A DNA stretch of 64,000 bases from positions 353,646 to 417,645 of the forward strand of contig NZ_KI273144.1 of assembly GCF_000469585.1 (NCBI RefSeq), read 5' to 3'. Within the stretch, counting starts at the first letter, position 1, and the number at the start of each line of letters is the position of its first letter. Position numbers and translations under genes: made by a program. Positions 54,101 through 58,232 of the stretch are shown here, one piece after another. The notes beneath the pieces are model-generated. The model was not told the DNA's origin and did not search any database. It saw nothing but the letters and a program-made list of their open reading frames with translations. This DNA is from Chrysiogenes arsenatis DSM 11915. GTDB lineage: Bacteria > Chrysiogenota > Chrysiogenetes > Chrysiogenales > Chrysiogenaceae.

Positions 54101-54453
54101 CGTTGGCCACCCTGTAAAAGTCCAGTTGGTATAACAAGACCACCCGCCCACCCATCAGGCCGTGGATGAATTTCGATAGTTTCAGAGAAAGATGTTGGCA
54201 TGTAGGGTTGGTTGTTAGCGCGAAGTGTGATGCTGAGTTGATTCGTTGCAGGAGCGACGCTAAGGGAGTATTCAGTTACGGCAGCTTGGGCTTGGATAAA
54301 GTCATTCAGATTACTTTCGATATCCACAGGGTCAGAGTTAAACAGAAAACTTCGAAATTGTTCCCCTTGCTGCTCGCCAAACACATTCGCCTGCACTGGC
54401 GTAAACGACAACAATATAAACAGAACCCCAACTACTAGGTGCATATACCGCAT
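36142..54453 (-). CDS. Giant secreted repeat protein (InlB-B, RCC1, RTX-like, LamG)
   Basis: 6103 aa in one uninterrupted frame. ATG 54453 follows AGGGGGATGTT and starts a Sec signal peptide (MHLVVGVLFILLSFTPVQA, cut near residue 22). Order: Ig/PKD/cadherin-like domains to about residue 830; 13 InlB-type B-repeats of about 62 residues (830-1636); five RCC1-type propeller blocks (about 1720-3850), each separated by an 80-100-residue linker ending in TYTI/YLIYGIKPQ-type strands; RTX-like nonapeptides (GDDTLTGTAGNDTFIG, near 4030); two LamG-like domains; a sixth RCC1 block (about 4720-5070); a second RTX-like segment (near 5300); three LamG-like domains and a short end domain. No autotransporter barrel, LPXTG or PEP-CTERM anchor is seen, so the secretion route and attachment are unknown. 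It is probably a surface or matrix adhesin. Confidence 0.9.
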   Translation of the reverse strand: MRYMHLVVGVLFILLSFTPVQANVFGEQQGEQFRSFLFNSDPVDIESNLNDFIQAQAAVTEYSLSVAPATNQLSITLRANNQPYMPTSFSETIEIHPRPDGWAGGLVIPTGLLQGGQRYTIMFIKDGERKAQAFYFHPESKPFVSLSFARGSGASITVGTTISLEGRAVARQQGGGQAIGQTWTLYDSNETTVLQTATGNMFTHSFPAAGEYYITFSAAIGTAWDTTDAQKITVRLPSAPRMFVALSRTTLALRPGETLGLAFANSTNLSTNDTVELEFVRPAGEANRVYRYSAGTIDWSVPTDNPADEYILRLKGTNSESSGYSEHYIVNVLKPKAFAKAPAPASVLKTLNASYTLVPQMARVDNLGSGSPLISWRGLTSQAHAALTTAGGVSRINIQSLSPGEHEYELTVRNGANTTVAKDIFRLTVQELGAPRLHLTPSSQILTITDGSLYGSGTILGSAFSADDTGEMIYTWSLVSGENVVTFAPQGSALSLRALQPGQATIQLVAMSATSGKSTAINAQVEVQERFTNRSAPVAAINAPAEVRLNERENFTLNGSQSSDPRLDALQYRWSIRGGGSDAVILGETAERAIFNTQNIVFAPDEASKSYTVELTVTNSRGLVGSTTRRITVVQANQPVVQLTVPAIFKLPVNAASGDLTAYASAYAQSMSGTLQSLPLTLSLPGRSPIIVTAGVGSANIPNLIPGTYTITATANNLGKVTTVERTVQVVSDQVSLILPFQSVTKDISETLTVQPYVFGRTNYLNNVRWSVSPAIAGFPTSGAISAFPLIGVSLNTYQVTGTYQEDGQTLATQSFTLIVQAKDQPQPVSSYSVSFVDHDGAVLKADTIQHGQAAIAPTGPTRTGYTFTGWSPSDFSHITGNTTITAQYAINSFVVSFVDHNGATLKADSVEYGAAAVAPASPTRTGYTFTGWSPADFSTITGNTTITAQYAINSFAVSFVDYDGTTLKTDSVEYGSSAIAPATDPTRVGYTFTGWSPANFSNITGNMTITAQYTINSYSVSFVDYNGTTLTTDTVEYGTAAVAPTSPTRTGYTFTGWSPADFSTITGNTTITAQYAINSFAVSFVDYDGTTLKTDSVEYGSSAIAPATDPTRVGYTFTGWSPANFSNITGNMTITAQYAIDSFAVSFVDHNGATLKADSVEYGAAAVAPTSPTRTGYSFTGWSPADFSNITGNMTITAQYAIDSFAVNFVDYDGTTLKTDSVEYGAAAVAPTNPIRVGYTFTGWSPSNFSNITGNTTITAQYAINSFVVSFVDHNGTTLTTDSVEYGAAAVAPTSPTRTGYSFTGWSPSNFSNITGNMTITAQYAIDSFAVNFVDYDGTTLKTDSVEYGAAAVAPTSPARTGYSFTGWSPSDFTNITGNTTITAQYAINSYSVSFVDYDGTTLTTDSVEYGAAAVAPTSPTRVGYSFTGWSPSDFSNITGNTTITAQYAINQYSVSFVDYDGTTLTTDSVEYGAAAVAPTSPTRTGYSFTGWSPADFSTITGNTTITAQYAINQYSVSFVDYDGSVLKSDSVEHGTSAVAPTDPTRVGYNFAGWLPADFSNITGNMTITAQYAVGSYTVTFIDYDSTVLATTVVNHGQNAVPPAIPVRSNYEFTGWNGSYLNITENQTVTAEYVFRYEPVVLETSPISVDFDLKLLILDTSDIAAAWTTTLLYDQLTLIGSETIEIHDALGNVKGAGVPLADGDKVVITLDGITFFEYAIFGIKPVISGGFYHSAAVKSDGTLWAWGNNESRQIGDGSVDHKFFPLQIESANDWKHVDAGHYFTVALKRDNTLWAWGANQSGQLGKGDFDAQNTPAQIGNDNDWKYVAATSHHAIALKTDGTLWAWGANQSGQLGDGTLDLKNMPIQIGSASDWHSISSGRVHTMAIKTDGSLWAWGNNSSGELGVGNTTLQLNPVQVGTDTDWLAVVAGTGFTVGLKTNGTLWAWGANTVGQLGLGNTAAQLTPMQVGTDIDWKSIDLSGQRVLAIKRNGSLWGWGLNANGEIGDGSTTNMLAPVQIGVDSNWIALSAGREHSLAIRRNGTLWAWGRNMDGQAGIGYTVMATTPQPIELTLHEPTVALLARSSETWLTGKHITIDQQNNIIALNTASLGDIAIADFLESLTLPSNAIETIKDVNGTPKTSQDMLAQDDTLTLTEGGATRTYMITDFRPQVSASSSHALAIKPDGTLWAWGENYSGQIGDGSNEHRFEPVQISGETDWVHVSADNSRSYAVRSDGTLWAWGSSLAASPSQIGADKDWTAVALGDSHVMALKSNGTLWSWNTGNYYGQSGFGNTLTTETPMQVGLGSNWVAVDAGAMHTVALRSDGTLWTWGYNGHGQLGDGSTTNRLAPVRIGDGAGWQSVVAGYGHTLAIKHDKTLWTWGDDMRGQLGKGGMGGSNLTPAQVAESLEWNSIAVGNEHSFAVASDGTLWAWGANDQGQLGDGNTFYAQTEPVLVIDTYESHWVSVAGSATQSFAVTADGSFWAWGYNAGQLGLPAVEVTYTAEATPRLLVLPASYLAEPALFAQSITASGISVHYNGNMIVLNQHNSEEMAAGQLLDSITLSFDGLVDVRDSSDVSKATSDVLVNGDRLVVTYEGISRTYTIYRSLSQIAAGMSHTVAIKEDGTLWTWGSSGNGQLGDGTEGGTRNQPGQLGGENNWIRVATGEGHSLALKRDGTLWSWGLNHMGQLGIASADYSRNIPVQVDTGSDWKEIGAGYNFSVALRSDGTLWAWGGNDAGQLGIGSVIPSVSSPMQIGSDTDWLTFAVGYQHALAIKEDGSLWAWGYNGYGSNLGVIQTGNVLAPARVGHSSDWMAVAAGSSFSAALRADGSLWTWGEGIYGQLGHGDSATLGTPRRVGIESSWTAITAGNSHMLAQQADNTLWGWGNGADGQIGNGNFDYAVLSPVIVFDSDDTGWMHAEASSAASFGVKQDGTMWAWGYNGVGQLGIGSGMMQEPLPVQIIFPESYIAKPALFAQAAPNSGFVVINNGSYISLYGDRSVSDLLGALTVWPAAATTRVTDFTGDTKESFAQLVEGDLFVMEYEDGNRTYRVQRVLPQAVTHSTHVLAIQHDGTLWSWGDNSSGQLGNGDVSGQLHVPLQVGGEATWTRVASGSGHSVAIKLDGSLWAWGENYSGQLGDGTQTNRNLPMQVASGNTWVDIAAGGHYTVALRQDGTLWSWGENGSGQLGINSMISVNTPTQIGNESGWIAVSAQDSFALALKTDGTLWGWGYNGYGQLGSATQHAHSLVPVRIDSSADWQSIVAGSSFVIGLKSDGSLWSWGENMYGQLGLGDTSQYNTPQRIGGDSDWKYIATRSFHSLAIKTDNTLWSWGQNNSGQLGNDTIYGSHYTPGIVIDSDETGWLSAFSGNDFSLGFKLDGSFWGWGSNTGRLGVATPTYGYEMSPIPVPFPASYIALPVIVVESLGSNGITIDNNSGAIAFNTTDLSSKTVQDLFDAVTWPSGATAEVYDSSDVSKSPTDPLSAGDRLHVSLEGNTRVYLIYGIKPQIAAGSEHTLVVRTDGTLWSWGENSFGQLGNGTAGMGITTPQQVGVAQDWVRVATGSVHSLALKSNGTLWSWGTNSQGQLGDGTAEQRNAPVQIGVGSAWRDIAAGGSYSIALREDGTLWTWGYGIHGNGSLHMGVTVPQQVGTDDDWISVKTSGDYSLAIKRNGSLWGWGYYSYGQLGDANIQKLVPTQIGAGYDWQSVVAGQNVVLALRSDGSLWGWGDRHSGLLGASEPGTYNQPQHIDASNSWSAIALSTNHALVLNTDGALFGWGGNGQGQLGDGTIVSHITPEPVLDSGETGWVSAATSPNNARSWAFKPDGTLWAWGYNDSRLGLSSVTYSSETVPVEIIFPPSIDELLSVNFLQNPGAESGDLSGWTVEMNGGDGWLADTWEPRTGGYAFGTSSAMGIMYQEVDLLAQGFTAAQLDSGNFPIQIGVYVRARDYNGEYFVEGRLDHEYHGAVTSWNVGAEWAPETLSPADGWVLVSHTFTNYSPGVRFVRLRIGGKDTVSLAGHFGAHFDDASIMVLSPYISGISGDDTLTGTAGNDTFIGSDGNDSIDGGEGLDVVQYGGNFAFYTVIFDGTNYVVYKPGGFVDTLSNIELISFSDAQGPIETFASAPTITMQAHGGVVQFGGTGGYVQSSTLPTTATDAITMEAWVNYQGSMGGEQTILVNGNTSSDGYSLYVDGFGSLGVLYGGVGAWLTGGTLTVGNWSHIALVIENGVGNVYVNGVLSGNTPLVSPNTPTGSFWIGNNHVNQPFKGMIDEVRIWNTARTQSEIQANMNQQLLAPQPGLMAYYNFDERIGAEILDQSTNENHATLSGSTARLNFLGDSLKFDATDGMFDKIDLGQNLDAATLTIGAWMRFEVKGEAYPKTIFSTGYDGINKNSYFYVNNWATSDRALVFENFDGNATVATAPGAIPEGEWVYVTAVVDDVSKTSTLYINAQEVAQTTFTTKAVSTGNAHIGIGGNGNWYFNGNLAEVSLWHRALDSSEISHVMASTPDPFDQTLVGYWPLNEGTGAVSTHDYSTFAHHGVIQGSPLWHNTAPALYGGVIYTEAGMRSWQRIIAQGVSNPEFSEPFLPSILTFDTTDGRFLYVSNGINEFINIEETTSTQTITLSVHNKQGAMPPWEPNAALIQAETFAENGQSISFTTPDTINGSLITSWQWQFPNGETSDLHTALYTFDTADGALQYVRLSYFDEQSSGTAIHLVRVQGDASLAAGDTVTMLLTATGTANVWGENSFGQLGIGDSIDRNVPSLLVTPTNIIAFAGGSRHTLALDASGTVWAWGANESGQLGNGTTQGSAVPIPVSGLSGVVDIAAGVDFSVALRADGSVWTWGRNDYGQLGDGTTANRHTPIYFGMDKTIAIAAGDLHTLAVQRDENTLLYAWGNNQHGQLGTGNTDNASSPQHIGGFIDIKAIAAGVSHSLALKTDGSVWSWGSDADGQLGTDSTDTYIAEPAPVITNSIIMAIAAGGEHSLLLNDNGELLSMGKNLSGQLGLGTTSSHTVPTMIMDAPSGTAVAIAAGLNHSLAIANDGTIYAWGDNQYGQLGLGDTNNRVSPTVVNEIMLSASTFFDFATPTSLTDYFTSGINGSGDPFVWSSTAGLNGGGGIAIPLGSDHIWTTKSAYPVTAQGTYVLSGYFENAGNGGYGAIGFSTEATNSASGWSATPDTGSFIGVSYHGGGGNWVNNGLGDELNWAGGDMTTGPTWYFFKLTLEAIGGGAFDVTFAIYHTDSTGTIGSLKTTHTTTVTNAGIASAPQMYAFFSVEGYRTGAIDNLNVQLGAAAGAFVGTELDDELLGDSGNNTFVGSAGNDTINGGGGINTVIYAGHSSLYTVTNNGDGSYTVIKPDGTDTLTNIEYLSFNDTSGVPIGVIADLIAHYEFEDNALDSAGTNHGTLYNANSSSFYVLGKLGKAANFDGIDDYIVVNRPVQDDFTITFWLQTTQAGYGTVAWEADQLLDADAGGNASDFSVGIASGGKLAFGTGDATQFYNGHSVSSINNGAWQHIAVTRVKSTGENKIYVNGVLETTFAGSLLTLDAQTLLGIGEKSSDSYRKYIGMMDDLRFYDRALSEDAIAYLHAYMPAPEFALQAHGGVVQFGDSPDMVLTGGLENADVSSAFTIEAWVNLQDAEPRFHTIARSETAPQIAFRLQADGSPHLDFYIIHNGTQQLTSSINLNDYIRKWNHISAVYEAGVMSIMVNGVTVATQDYSGSIATLPANSLADLTLGHYTGGTNEWFSGMLDEVRVWNIARTESEILENMSRQLTGTESGLVAYYNFDERVGDITKDLTANGNDGVIVGDVTRLNFLGSTLKLDGADDYVTLGNVTHNIILDQASFVAWVRLDVEPVSDYYDLFKQEHAYAIAVSSPGGPNGSRKLHFNMHDGVSWGSGIESTQSVSIGQWHHVAVVYESNEQQVELYIDGLLDSVQAPPKTLLSANANPLLLGSTLLQGGGNNGYFNGAIAEASIWNRSLGSSEITDLMHGAPFNLPNIDTNELLGYWPLNEGSGVVAKDRSAAANHGAIQGATWQQSAPPIYGASILNIEILPAIPRWYQFTGGTAPYTATGNTLWIFDPDFGLLLHSGEAGDPAFISDDNGQQLIIDTMSQVN
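39250..40300 (-). repeat. RCC1 propeller block 6 of giant protein
   Basis: About seven RCC1-like repeats (consensus W(A)WGxNxxGQLGxG...AAGxxHxLAL) between LamG/RTX-like segments of the giant gene. The repeats are more diverged from blocks 1-5, with ITALAxxG-type rather than DWxxVAAG-type linkers, suggesting a separate origin or older copy. Confidence 0.8.
42900..49290 (-). repeat. Five RCC1 propeller blocks of giant protein
   Basis: Blocks lie at about 48245-49290, 46920-47945, 45600-46630, 44220-45300 and 42900-43960. Each has about seven blades with the pattern LKxDGTLWxWGxNxxGQLGxG and DWxxVxAGxxHxxAL, fitting one seven-bladed beta-propeller per block. The blocks are joined by a repeated linker (S/T-x-GDRLxVxxEGxxRxYxI). 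This gives a string of propellers, an architecture suited to protein or glycan binding. Confidence 0.85.
49546..51965 (-). repeat. 13 tandem 186-bp InlB-type B-repeats
   Basis: Thirteen units code for SFxVSFVDYDGTTLKTDSVEYG-type repeats (consensus shown in pieces: FVDYDGTTL, DSVEYGAAAVAP, GYTFTGWSP, NITGNTTITAQYAIN). Central units are nearly identical at DNA level; two carry a one-codon insertion (PATDPTR instead of PTSPTR), and these two also share a longer block. The first and the last two units are the most diverged. The pattern is what unequal exchange or conversion between units produces. Confidence 0.93.
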
Positions 54454-54476
54454 AACATCCCCCTATGAATAGCAAA

Positions 54477-54505
54477 AGCGAGGAAATGACTCTTTTTTCC
54501 TCGCT
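54477..54505 (-). promoter_or_regulatory. Leader hairpin of giant gene
   Basis: AGCGAGGAAA (54477-54486) and TTTCCTCGCT (54496-54505) form a perfect 10-bp stem in the 5' leader, 24 bases before the ATG of the giant gene. On the minus strand four T follow the stem, so it could act as a weak attenuator or mRNA-stabilising structure. The 54454-54736 interval otherwise holds only promoter-like AT-rich sequence; a 100-codon minus-strand frame here is rejected. Confidence 0.55.
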
Positions 54506-54673
54506 CAAACTCTATTGTTATCTCTATGGTTTCTTTATTCGCAAACACCGTTATATATATGCCCGCATTAACCAGAGAGCAACTGAAAAAATAGATCGTT
54601 GCAAAATATTCCTCTCCATTTTTCAACCAGATTTTACGGAGAGTACCATTCCGCATCTCTCGCAATATCAGCC

Positions 54674-54702
54674 TTGTTATTTTTATAGCAATTGCATATT
54701 TT
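54674..54702 (+). promoter_or_regulatory. Candidate promoter of DUF1538-PII genes
   Basis: TTGTTA (54674-54679), a 17-base AT-rich spacer and TATTTT (54697-54702), 35 bases before the DUF1538 start. Each box matches four of six consensus bases. Confidence 0.4.
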
Positions 54703-54736
54703 GACTGTGAGCGTGCACTTCCCGTGGAGGCCTTCA

Positions 54737-56347
54737 ATGAGTCAGTCAGAGCGCTATCACGTCACTTTTTCTGAGGCCATTGCTATCTTGGCACCATATA
54801 TCTGGGGCAAGTTGCGCGAACAATTGCGTGCTGTCCTCCCAATTGTCGCGTATTTATTTCTCTTTCAAGTGGTTATTCTACAAAAAAATGTTATGGGCGC
54901 ACTGGCTATCAGCGCTGCTCTCGTTGGTGTTCTCATTGGCCTCATGTTTTTCATGGAAGGGTTACGTGTTGGATTGATGCCTCTGGGAGAAGCTATCGGT
55001 GCTGGGCTTCCCAAAAAACGGGGTCTGCCGATTATCCTGAGTTTTGCTTTTATCCTCGGAGTCGGCAGTACGCTAGCAGAACCAGCGATTGGTGCTCTGC
55101 AAAGCGTTGGCATGGGGGTGAATCCCGCTCAGGCTCCATTGCTCTATTACATGCTCAGCGAACGTTCCACACTGCTTGCGCTCTGCGTTGGCGCGGGGGT
55201 AGGTATCGCGGTCATGCTCGGTATTATTCGATTTGTGTATGGGTTTTCGCTCAAATACTACGCCATTCCGATCGTCGCCGTGCTCTCCGTTGCAACTTTT
55301 TTTGCCGCTTTGCTCCCTGACGTTGAATACATTATCGGCCTAGCATGGGACTGTGGTGCCGTTACTACTGGTCCTGTCACCGTGCCACTGGTACTCGCAC
55401 TTGGTCTGGGGGTATCGCGCGTAGTATGCACGCGCAGTGATAGTGGTATGAGTGGTTTTGGTATTATCACATTGGCATCGCTTTTCCCGATAGCCGCCGT
55501 GCTTTTGCTTGGAGTGGCGCTCTATTGGCAGGGCGACTATCTGAGTGCAGCGGCAAACGCCACCACTATTCAAATGGCGCAGGGGAACTATCTTATCGAA
55601 GCCTTTTCCGGTGCCTCGCGCGCGATTATCCCACTCGTCGCCTTTTTATTTCTCGTCCAATGGCTCCTGATTGGCGAAAAACTTCACTACCTGAATGAAA
55701 TCATACTCGGCATTGTGCTGACGGTGATCGGTATGGCACTGTTTAATCTTGGCCTACTGCTTGGGCTGGTGCCGTTAGGCGATCAGGTTGGTTCGCTGGT
55801 ACCAGCAACGTTTTCCAGCGTCGAACTGCAATGGCTGAACGAACCGCACGGGCCGCTCTACGGAATGTTCGGCATTGGCGTTGCGATTCTGTTTGCCTTT
55901 TTCCTCGGCTACGGTGCTACGCTAGCCGAACCAGCGCTCTCCGCGCTTGGAGAGCAAGTCGAAACGATCACCAATGGCGCTTTCAAAAAGAAACTGCTGA
56001 TTCAATCCGTCGCCATCGGTGTTGGTGCGGGGATCGGACTTGGTATTGCGAAAGTCATCTTTAACTTGCCACTCGTCTGGCTGTTGCTTCCATCCTACGC
56101 TATCCTTTTGGTGATAACGGTTTTTTCCGATGAAACCATGACTAACATCGGTTGGGACGCGGCGGGCGTTACGACCGGGCCAATCACCGTTCCGCTTGTT
56201 ATCGCCATGGGACTGGGTGTCGGATCAAGCGTCCCTGGCGTTGTAGAAGGGTTTGGCATTCTGGCACTGGCAAGCGTTTTTCCAATTCTCACCGTCCTGA
56301 CGATGGGGTTGTTAGTGAAAACAAAAAAAGAGTCTCGGGGAGTGTGA
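54737..56347 (+). CDS. DUF1538 membrane protein, tandem-repeat predicted transporter
   Basis: 536 aa from ATG 54737 (GTGGAGGCCTTCA upstream). About twelve TM segments are arranged as two homologous halves (about 1-285 and 286-536). Each half carries the motif GxGxTLAEPAxxALxxxV (STLAEPAIGALQSVG; ATLAEPALSALGEQV), and each ends in a WDxGxVTTGPxTVPLVxAxGLG motif. The two halves suggest inverted or parallel repeats forming one transport unit. The substrate is unknown. The PII-like gene follows one base after its stop, indicating nucleotide- or metabolite-dependent control. Confidence 0.85.
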   Translation: MSQSERYHVTFSEAIAILAPYIWGKLREQLRAVLPIVAYLFLFQVVILQKNVMGALAISAALVGVLIGLMFFMEGLRVGLMPLGEAIGAGLPKKRGLPIILSFAFILGVGSTLAEPAIGALQSVGMGVNPAQAPLLYYMLSERSTLLALCVGAGVGIAVMLGIIRFVYGFSLKYYAIPIVAVLSVATFFAALLPDVEYIIGLAWDCGAVTTGPVTVPLVLALGLGVSRVVCTRSDSGMSGFGIITLASLFPIAAVLLLGVALYWQGDYLSAAANATTIQMAQGNYLIEAFSGASRAIIPLVAFLFLVQWLLIGEKLHYLNEIILGIVLTVIGMALFNLGLLLGLVPLGDQVGSLVPATFSSVELQWLNEPHGPLYGMFGIGVAILFAFFLGYGATLAEPALSALGEQVETITNGAFKKKLLIQSVAIGVGAGIGLGIAKVIFNLPLVWLLLPSYAILLVITVFSDETMTNIGWDAAGVTTGPITVPLVIAMGLGVGSSVPGVVEGFGILALASVFPILTVLTMGLLVKTKKESRGV

Positions 56348-56348
56348 C

Positions 56349-56690
56349 ATGCCGAATGAAGAGTATTATCTTAACAATATCATGATCATCACCTGCATTG
56401 TGGAACGGGGGAAAGCAGACGATGTCGTAGAAGCCGCCAAAAAAGTCGGAGCCAAAGCGGCAACGATTTACTATGCGCGCGGCACTGGCATTCGCGAGCG
56501 GCTGGGTCTTTTAGGTATTGCCATCCAACCAGAAAAGGAAATCATCGAAATAGCGGTTCATCCATCGGCGGCTGATGCGGTTTTTGATGCGATGATCGAC
56601 GCTGGCAAGCTCCATCTACCTGGAAAAGGATTTATCTACATGACACAAGCGGTTAAAGCGTATACGTATATTCCCAAAAAAGAGGAATAA
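56349..56690 (+). CDS. PII-like signalling protein partner of DUF1538
   Basis: 113 aa, ATG 56349 one base after the DUF1538 stop. The pattern IITCIVERGKADDVVEAAKKVGAK, ATIYYARGTG and IEIAVHPSAADAVFDAMIDAG with a glycine-rich GKGFIYM end is a ferredoxin-like PII fold. The T-loop differs from GlnB (ARGTGIRERLGLLG, no conserved uridylylation tyrosine), so it is a PII-like rather than nitrogen-regulatory GlnB/GlnK protein. By analogy to SbtB and other transporter-linked PII-like proteins, it probably gates the DUF1538 transporter. Confidence 0.85.
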   Translation: MPNEEYYLNNIMIITCIVERGKADDVVEAAKKVGAKAATIYYARGTGIRERLGLLGIAIQPEKEIIEIAVHPSAADAVFDAMIDAGKLHLPGKGFIYMTQAVKAYTYIPKKEE

Positions 56691-56694
56691 CCCG

Positions 56695-57432
56695 TCAGCG
56701 TAACTGGAAAAGCATCGGAATTTCGACTACCGTTTCTATGCTCACACCATGGCGTGTTGCTGGGAAGTAGGTTGACTGCTCAACTGCTTTGCGAGCACTT
56801 TCGTCAAGTGGTGCATGGTTTGATGGTTGCACAATCGTGATGACACTGGCCGTACCATCCACACCAATACGCGCCGCTACAACGACTTCTCCCTCCCAGC
56901 CCATGCGGCGAGCGACCCGTGGATATTCTGGAATTACCTGACGTGCGTAACGCGCACCATCTGGGCTGCCAAAGGGTGCCGGAATAAACTCGTGGTTTTC
57001 CGTTTGAACCACCGGCGTTGCGTCATTTGATGGAGTTCCATTATCAAGTTTTGGCTGGTCAACCGAATCATGTGTGTATGCGATCTCGACGGCGGTCTCC
57101 ACCTCTTGGCGAACTTCTACCGTATCCACTACCGCCTTTACCGGCTCCCGTACCACTGGTTTTGGTGGCACCAACGCGTGTTGCGCTGACACATCAGGTG
57201 GTGCTGCAACACGTTTTTGCACTGGTGGCGGTGCAAGAACAGGAGTAGGTGCCGCTACCACAGGCACTTCGGCCTGCGACACAATACGCACCAGATCAAC
57301 CGCCACGCTTGTAACCGTTTCGGCTGGCTTACCTGAGCGTTCAAAATGGGCGGGCAACAGCGGCAACACCGCCGCATGCAAGGCGATAGAAAGGGCGAAT
57401 GGCATCAGGAGTGACGACGACTTTTTCTTCAT
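56695..57432 (-). CDS. tonB: Energy transducer TonB
   Basis: 245 aa, ATG 57432 overlapping the ATPase stop (ATGA). N-terminal anchor LLMPFALSIALHAAVLPLL, a Pro/Val-rich periplasmic spacer (APPPVQKRVAAPPDV, PPKPVVREPVK), and a C-terminal TonB domain with YPRVARRMGWEGEVVV, VGVDG-like and EQSTYFPATRHG blocks. As the last gene of a cobalamin operon it is presumably dedicated to BtuB, energising uptake with ExbB/ExbD encoded elsewhere. Confidence 0.88.
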   Translation of the reverse strand: MKKKSSSLLMPFALSIALHAAVLPLLPAHFERSGKPAETVTSVAVDLVRIVSQAEVPVVAAPTPVLAPPPVQKRVAAPPDVSAQHALVPPKPVVREPVKAVVDTVEVRQEVETAVEIAYTHDSVDQPKLDNGTPSNDATPVVQTENHEFIPAPFGSPDGARYARQVIPEYPRVARRMGWEGEVVVAARIGVDGTASVITIVQPSNHAPLDESARKAVEQSTYFPATRHGVSIETVVEIPMLFQLR

Positions 57433-58232
57433 AAATGCTCCCGTCCCTGAAAACGCAGGCTGCGGATCGGCACAACCCGTGGCGTCCCCGTATGTGGATC
57501 GGTTTCTACCAACACCTCCATTCGGAAAGCGCGCCCGAGATTTTCCGGTGTAAATACTTTGGATGGGGTATCCACCGCTACCACGGTGCCACCACTTTCT
57601 AAAAGTACAATGCGGTGCGAAATCGCCGCGGCAAGATCCAAATCGTGCGATACTTGTACTATGGTCACACCGTGCTCGCGGTTCATGGTTCGCAACAGCT
57701 CTGCCGTCTCCCAGCGGTGATCCATATCCAGGTGACTCGTCGCTTCGTCAAGCATCAACGTTGGGCTCCCCTGCGCGAACGCACGGGCAAGATAGACCCG
57801 CTGCCGCTCGCCACCACTCAGTTGCGTCACCGGACGGTGCTGGAGGTGCGCAGTATCGGTCAACTCAAGCGCCCGCTTCACCGCCTGACGATCGAAAGGT
57901 GATAAACTCCCCAAAAGCCCGATGCGGGCAAAACGCCCCATTGCCACCAATTCGCCCGCCGTGTAGCCGAAAGCTGGTTCGGCAGATTGCGGCACCACCG
58001 CACACAGCCGCGCCATATCGCGACGACCAATCTGGTGCGGCTGCCTGCCTTCCCATTCCACAACCCCAACCTGTGGTGTCAACACACCACGCAACAGCCC
58101 CAAAAGTGTCGATTTACCACAGCCATTCGGCCCGAGAATCGTAAGAATTTCTCCCCGCTCGACCCGAAAAGAGATATCGCGTAGCACCGAAGTGCGACCG
58201 TACCCAAAGTGTAAACCCTGAACCACAATCAT
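57429..58232 (-). CDS. btuD: Cobalamin ABC transporter ATP-binding protein
   Basis: 267 aa from ATG 58232 (overlaps the permease stop as ATGA). Walker A GPNGCGKST, Q-loop VVPQSAE, signature LSGGERQR, Walker B PTLMLDEATSHLD and H-loop VSHD are all present. The FecE/BtuD-type ATPase powers inner-membrane B12 import with the neighbouring permease. The alternative longer frame to 58652 only reads the permease gene in another frame. Confidence 0.9.
   Translation of the reverse strand: MIVVQGLHFGYGRTSVLRDISFRVERGEILTILGPNGCGKSTLLGLLRGVLTPQVGVVEWEGRQPHQIGRRDMARLCAVVPQSAEPAFGYTAGELVAMGRFARIGLLGSLSPFDRQAVKRALELTDTAHLQHRPVTQLSGGERQRVYLARAFAQGSPTLMLDEATSHLDMDHRWETAELLRTMNREHGVTIVQVSHDLDLAAAISHRIVLLESGGTVVAVDTPSKVFTPENLGRAFRMEVLVETDPHTGTPRVVPIRSLRFQGREHL

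Noticed and set aside
54435-54737. 100-codon minus-strand frame upstream of the giant gene
   Set aside because: It has no ribosome site, covers the promoter region of both neighbours and its 3' end overlaps the giant gene start; its composition is AT-rich intergenic.
57074-57553. 159-codon Thr/Gly-rich plus-strand frame
   Set aside because: It is antisense to tonB and part of btuD, whose reading frames have clear domain motifs; low-complexity composition is a shadow of the proline-rich TonB spacer.
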